Below are positions 50,178 through 52,862 of a DNA stretch of 52,862 nucleotides, in pieces; the stretch's first letter is position 1; the number at the start of each line of letters is the position of its first letter. The notes beneath the pieces were generated by a model, which did no database searches, was not told the DNA's origin, and worked only from the letters and a program-made list of their open reading frames with translations. This stretch comes from Lachnospiraceae bacterium (GTDB taxonomy: Bacteria > Bacillota_A > Clostridia > Lachnospirales > Lachnospiraceae). The stretch covers positions 1 through 52,862 of the forward strand of contig QXWX01000047.1 in assembly GCA_009911175.1 (NCBI GenBank). The letters are read 5' to 3'. Made by a program: the position numbers and the translations under genes.

Positions 50178-51095
50178 TTGAAGACCAAAATACTAAAATG
50201 TTTTGCTTTATTAGTTTTATCAGTAGTGGCAATCGTGGTAATAGTGTTCTTTGAAATAAAAAATTTGCCTGTTGGAAGTTCATTAGGTGGATTAGTAGCA
50301 GGATTAACATTGGCACCTCTTTAGGCAAGTATAGTTGATTTTACAGATAATACAAATTGGAAAGCTTCGCAAAGAAAACTTCAGCGGGGGAAAATTATTG
50401 ATAAAAATACAGAAGTGAGAATTTCATTTGCGTATTTATTTAGAATTAAAGTTAATGGAAAATACTTTTTAGTAAAGAATGAACGTGGGACAGGCAAATA
50501 TCAGCCTGTGGGTGGTGTATATAAAGTACATCCGGAAGAAGCGAATTATTTAAGACAAAATTTTTTCACTGAGGATGATAATAAAATTACGGTAGATGAA
50601 ACGTCAAAAGGAGATTATAGACTTCGATTTAAAAATCGGTATTTACGAAGATTTGTAAAAAGGTTTGATGAGACATTAGATAGAGAAATGATAACTAATT
50701 TGACTCGTGAATTTAAAGAAGAAATATTTAATACAAGGATTTTAGCACAGGAAACATTTGGGGCACTAACTTATACCTATTGTGGGCGTCATATGACAGA
50801 TTTTAGGTATGGGGAACATTTTCAGTGTTATGAATTGCTTTTGGCGGATGTTGTCCAAGTTGAACTGACCGAGGAGCAGGAGGAACAATTTATAACATTG
50901 ATGGGAGAAATGTCAGATAAATATATATTTGTATCTGATGAAGAAATAAAATCTTTGGGAGTAAAAGTAGGCAGTAATGAGCAGGCAGAAAAGATAGGAG
51001 ATCATACAAAAAAGATATTGATGGAGAATGCAAATTTTCTTATCAGACCGAGGAAAGAAATGTATCAACATAGGAAATATACATGTTCATTTTAG
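50178..51095 (+). pseudogene. Two-TM S-NUDIX protein (CBASS-associated family) interrupted by an in-frame TAG
   Basis: AGGAGG at 50162-50167 precedes TTG 50178, which starts a frame with a transmembrane segment (LLVLSVVAIVVIVFF) and a glycine-rich helix; a TAG at 50322-50324 then stops it at codon 49. The same frame continues ASIVDFTDNTNWKASQRKLQ and a full SMODS-associated NUDIX domain (VRISFAYLFRIKVNGKYFLV, KYQPVGGVYK, LTREFKEEIF), 305 codons in all. In normal members the TM pair and NUDIX domain are one protein. An upstream TAA excludes any other start. In CBASS loci such proteins accompany a cyclic-nucleotide synthase, which is absent here. Unless TAG is read through, the gene is dead; a GTG at 50415 could yield a soluble fragment. 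Confidence 0.82.
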
Positions 51096-51328
51096 CGGCA
51101 AAAAGATCAAAATTTGTAAGGTATCATGTGAAGCAGGGGCTGGTCCTGTTTGCAATCTGTTACTGCATACTGAGTATTGTCGTGCTGTCTATTTCCTGGC
51201 ATTTATATTATATTGTGAAAATGGCAGGCATGGTACATTATCTGTTTCCAGTGCTGGCGGTGATGGGGATTCTGAACGCGATGAATGGAAAAGCAAAGAA
51301 GCTGCCAGTGATTGGCGGGATTATGTAA
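51083..51328 (+). CDS. Small Tic20/DUF4870-like membrane protein, possibly N-terminally truncated
   Basis: This 81-residue protein has two or three hydrophobic segments. KRSKFVRYHVKQGLVLF and ending MNGKAKKLPVIGGI are the conserved core of the DUF4870/Tic20 group, which usually starts 25-35 residues earlier with another helix. It overlaps the end of the S-NUDIX frame by 13 bases, and the first four codons come from that overlap, so the N-terminus may have been lost when the neighbours were joined. Function unknown. Confidence 0.6.
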   Translation: MFILAAKRSKFVRYHVKQGLVLFAICYCILSIVVLSISWHLYYIVKMAGMVHYLFPVLAVMGILNAMNGKAKKLPVIGGIM

Positions 51329-51403
51329 AAAGAAACCATATAGGCCAAAAGTCCCTTGATAGACTGGACAAGAGTTCCAAACGGTAGTGAAAAAATATAG
51401 GAC

Positions 51404-51432
51404 TTTACTATACCCTATAAAGTGGGTATAAT
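51404..51432 (+). promoter_or_regulatory. Promoter with embedded operator
   Basis: TTTACT (51404-51409), a 17-base spacer and TATAAT (51427-51432). The spacer is an inverted repeat, TATACCC-N8-GGGTATA (51409-51430). A related copy, TATTCCC-N9-GGGTATT, is at 51731-51752, on the other side of the XRE gene. The promoter points rightward into the antisense of that gene. Confidence 0.55.
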
Positions 51433-51461
51433 GAAGAAACAATAACCACTTGCGATAAGAA

Positions 51462-51680
51462 TTATCCATCCATGGTATCGTTATCAAAAGTAATGTTTAC
51501 CACTTTTTCGATTGGAACCTCTAAGATTTGACAGAGATTATCAATCGTATTCAGGGTGACATTGCGATTGTGCTTTAGATTATCAAGCGTTCCCTTGGAT
51601 AAATGATACTTATTGATCAAGCAATATGTGGAAATATCTTTTTGTGCCAATGTTTTCCATAATGGACTAAAATCAATCAT
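51462..51680 (-). CDS. XRE-family regulator
   Basis: This 72-residue protein with a Cro/C1-type fold (STYCLINKYHLSKGTLDNLK, then TLNTIDNLCQILEV) has length and layout like the regulator at 48394, but sequence is different. It starts at ATG 51680 with an upstream AGGAAT. A TATAAT-like box lies 20 bases further. The matching palindromes on both sides probably bind this protein, giving autoregulation. Confidence 0.8.
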   Translation of the reverse strand: MIDFSPLWKTLAQKDISTYCLINKYHLSKGTLDNLKHNRNVTLNTIDNLCQILEVPIEKVVNITFDNDTMDG

Positions 51681-51730
51681 ATAATATTCCTGCCTTTGAG
51701 AATATTATATTGACATTTATGTGATTTTAA

Positions 51731-51874
51731 TATTCCCAATATAGTGGGTATTAGATGGATCATAAAAGTACAGGCTGATCTGAAAAGGCAAGAAGATAAG
51801 ATATGGAAAAGCGGAAGGAAGAGATAGAGGATCATGATGAACAGAATGCGGTTACTCTTATATCCGCATTCTGT
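51731..51874. promoter_or_regulatory. Operator copy and hairpin in the gap between XRE genes
   Basis: The gap 51681-51945 has no gene. It holds the second XRE operator (51731-51753) and a perfect hairpin, ACAGAATGCGG (51841-51851) with CCGCATTCTGT (51864-51874), a likely terminator of the leftward XRE gene at 51946. Confidence 0.5.
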
Positions 51875-51945
51875 CCAAAGGTAAATACTTTAAGGGATAA
51901 GAACTTTTATAGGAATCTTTCTCGCTACTGTTTTGTGGGAATAAA

Positions 51946-52281
51946 TTATTTAACCAACAGGGCAGCTTTTTGAAGAAGCAATTCAACTTCGTGGATTGAT
52001 TTAGAATCCATTTCTTTCAAATACTGGAACAGGGCTGCCATTTCCGGAGATGTTTTCAGATCCGGCAAGGTATTTAAGAGCCAGCTGTCCAATGATAAAC
52101 GAAAGGTTTTGGCTATATGAAGGCATACTTCCAATGATGGAAGCTGCTCACCACGCTCAATTTTAGTATAGTAGGAATAGGAAATGCCTACTTTTTCGGC
52201 GGCAAATTCCTGGGTATAGCCTAATTGAAGCCTTCTGTCTTTTAAAATCTGCCCGATTCTTTTAATGTCTGATCGTTCCAT
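51946..52281 (-). CDS. XRE-family regulator, larger type
   Basis: This 111-residue protein has an N-terminal HTH_3 domain: LKDRRLQLGYTQEFAAEKVG and SYSYYTKIERGEQLPSLEV, a clean Cro/C1 motif, followed by a helical C-terminal region. ATG 52281 is chosen because AAGGGGAT lies upstream; the longer frame to 52338 has no such site. It is divergent from the partial membrane-protein gene at 52408, whose promoter region carries repeated CATAAATA boxes. Confidence 0.88.
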   Translation of the reverse strand: MERSDIKRIGQILKDRRLQLGYTQEFAAEKVGISYSYYTKIERGEQLPSLEVCLHIAKTFRLSLDSWLLNTLPDLKTSPEMAALFQYLKEMDSKSIHEVELLLQKAALLVK

Positions 52282-52317
52282 GTATTTACATCCCCTTTGA
52301 TTTGCTTTATGGTAATA

Positions 52318-52394
52318 CATAAATAATGCAAGTGCCATACACTATTTATGGCCATAACAGACATAAATAATAGTTGGTACAATCATAAATAAAG
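52318..52394. promoter_or_regulatory. Four CATAAATA boxes between divergent genes
   Basis: CATAAATAAT at 52318, its complement in CTATTTATGG at 52342-52351, ACATAAATAATAG at 52361-52373 and TCATAAATAAAG at 52383-52394. They fill most of the gap between the XRE gene and the gene at 52408 and are likely regulator-binding sites. Confidence 0.55.
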
Positions 52395-52407
52395 AGAGGT
52401 GAATGCA

Positions 52408-52862
52408 ATGATGTGGAAAAAATCAAAACAGGGAAAAGCAAGCTATTGTTTGGTTCGTTTGGAAATCATGTGGGGAATGGTGCTTTTACTGATTGTATCT
52501 ATGGCATCATTGATTTTTTTATATTGCCGGCAGAATGAGCATGTGGTTAAGGAAGGGGGAAATTGCAATTATGAGTATAAGATACAGCCTCCTGTGGAAT
52601 CCGGGCTGATTGAGATTGCAGAGTGTTATTTGTGTGGACACAATAAGAGAAGTATGATAGGGCATTACCGGGGAAATGATGATATTGGAATTATTTGTAT
52701 CAACCAATGGTACATAGTAGGGCTGGGAGTACGTAGTTTTGAGGAGCAGGATTCAATCGGCTCACAAAACCATCGTACAAGTAGATTTGGAACTGGAGAA
52801 GGCGGGGATTTTTTCCAGATTAGTCAGGATTCCAGCCGTGGAATTTCAGAAGTTGAAATTGA
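52408..52862 (+). CDS. Membrane-anchored protein, cut by the window edge
   Basis: An open frame from ATG 52408 (or ATG 52411), with AGAGAGGTG upstream, continues past the window end, giving at least 151 codons. Residues 20-43 form one membrane segment (WGMVLLLIVSMASLIFLYC), followed by an extracytoplasmic part with CNYEYKIQ and a CYLCGHN cysteine pair. I do not recognise the family. Missing its end, it cannot be judged complete. Confidence 0.65.
   Translation, partial: MMWKKSKQGKASYCLVRLEIMWGMVLLLIVSMASLIFLYCRQNEHVVKEGGNCNYEYKIQPPVESGLIEIAECYLCGHNKRSMIGHYRGNDDIGIICINQWYIVGLGVRSFEEQDSIGSQNHRTSRFGTGEGGDFFQISQDSSRGISEVEI

Overview
The window looks like a chromosomal segment of a gut-type Lachnospiraceae or other Clostridia bacterium. 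This rests on its gene families (PucR, MurR/RpiR and AraC regulators, GPH symporters, a sialic-acid locus, ferredoxin-linked flavoproteins), strong AGGAGG ribosome sites, and metabolic genes of moderate GC interrupted by AT-rich insertions. No rRNA, tRNA or CRISPR array was recognised. No similarity search was possible, so family names come from motifs and architecture.

Left end (1-8181): an AraC-family regulator and an EamA-type exporter appear to have overlapped in one operon until a 193-bp MITE-like element inserted between them, leaving a 9-bp target duplication. Next is a fic gene with a good promoter. It is cut inside its catalytic motif by a 4.39-kb AT-rich island flanked by a 9-bp direct repeat. 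The island carries a tight pair of genes, a DGQHR/DndB-like protein and a HEPN-like protein with an R-X4-H motif, followed by an AlbA_2-type ATP-binding HTH protein. This is the best candidate here for an undescribed defence system. The 3' end of fic and an alkyltransferase-like protein lacking the acceptor cysteine follow.

Metabolic core (8184-41858): a PucR-type regulator faces a four-gene electron-transfer operon (zinc-ribbon flavoprotein, fumarate-reductase-like flavoprotein, NuoG/GltD-like Fe-S flavoprotein, NuoF-C/ferredoxin protein). This probably feeds NAD(P)H electrons to an unknown unsaturated acceptor. A sialic-acid operon reads leftward (nanE, nanA, sodium symporter, yhcH, ROK kinase, RpiR regulator), with matching GAAAANNTTTTC palindromes before nanE and nanA. 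After an AAA/PD-(D/E)XK protein comes a long rightward catabolic region: two TIM-barrel epimerase-like proteins, three Gfo/Idh/MocA oxidoreductases, an RpiR regulator, two AraC proteins fused to degenerate GH39 domains, a second zinc-ribbon flavoprotein, two GPH symporters and a carboxylesterase. It suggests uptake and oxidoreductive processing of a plant glycoside or related polyol or sugar, possibly through 3-keto intermediates. It also holds a 170-bp tandem repeat with hairpins and a stray Gfo/Idh fragment.

Right end (41859-52862): a decayed defence region. An intact pglZ lies beside an AlbA_2-type gene, a truncated SIR2 gene, a DUF3791-DUF3990-DUF3791 module, and a brxA 5' part fused out of frame to a pglX 3' end. 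This means a type 1 BREX operon has lost brxB, brxC, most of pglX, and brxL. Beyond it are a membrane coiled-coil protein, a two-TM S-NUDIX gene (a CBASS-associated family) broken by an in-frame TAG, small membrane and XRE genes, and a membrane protein cut by the window edge.
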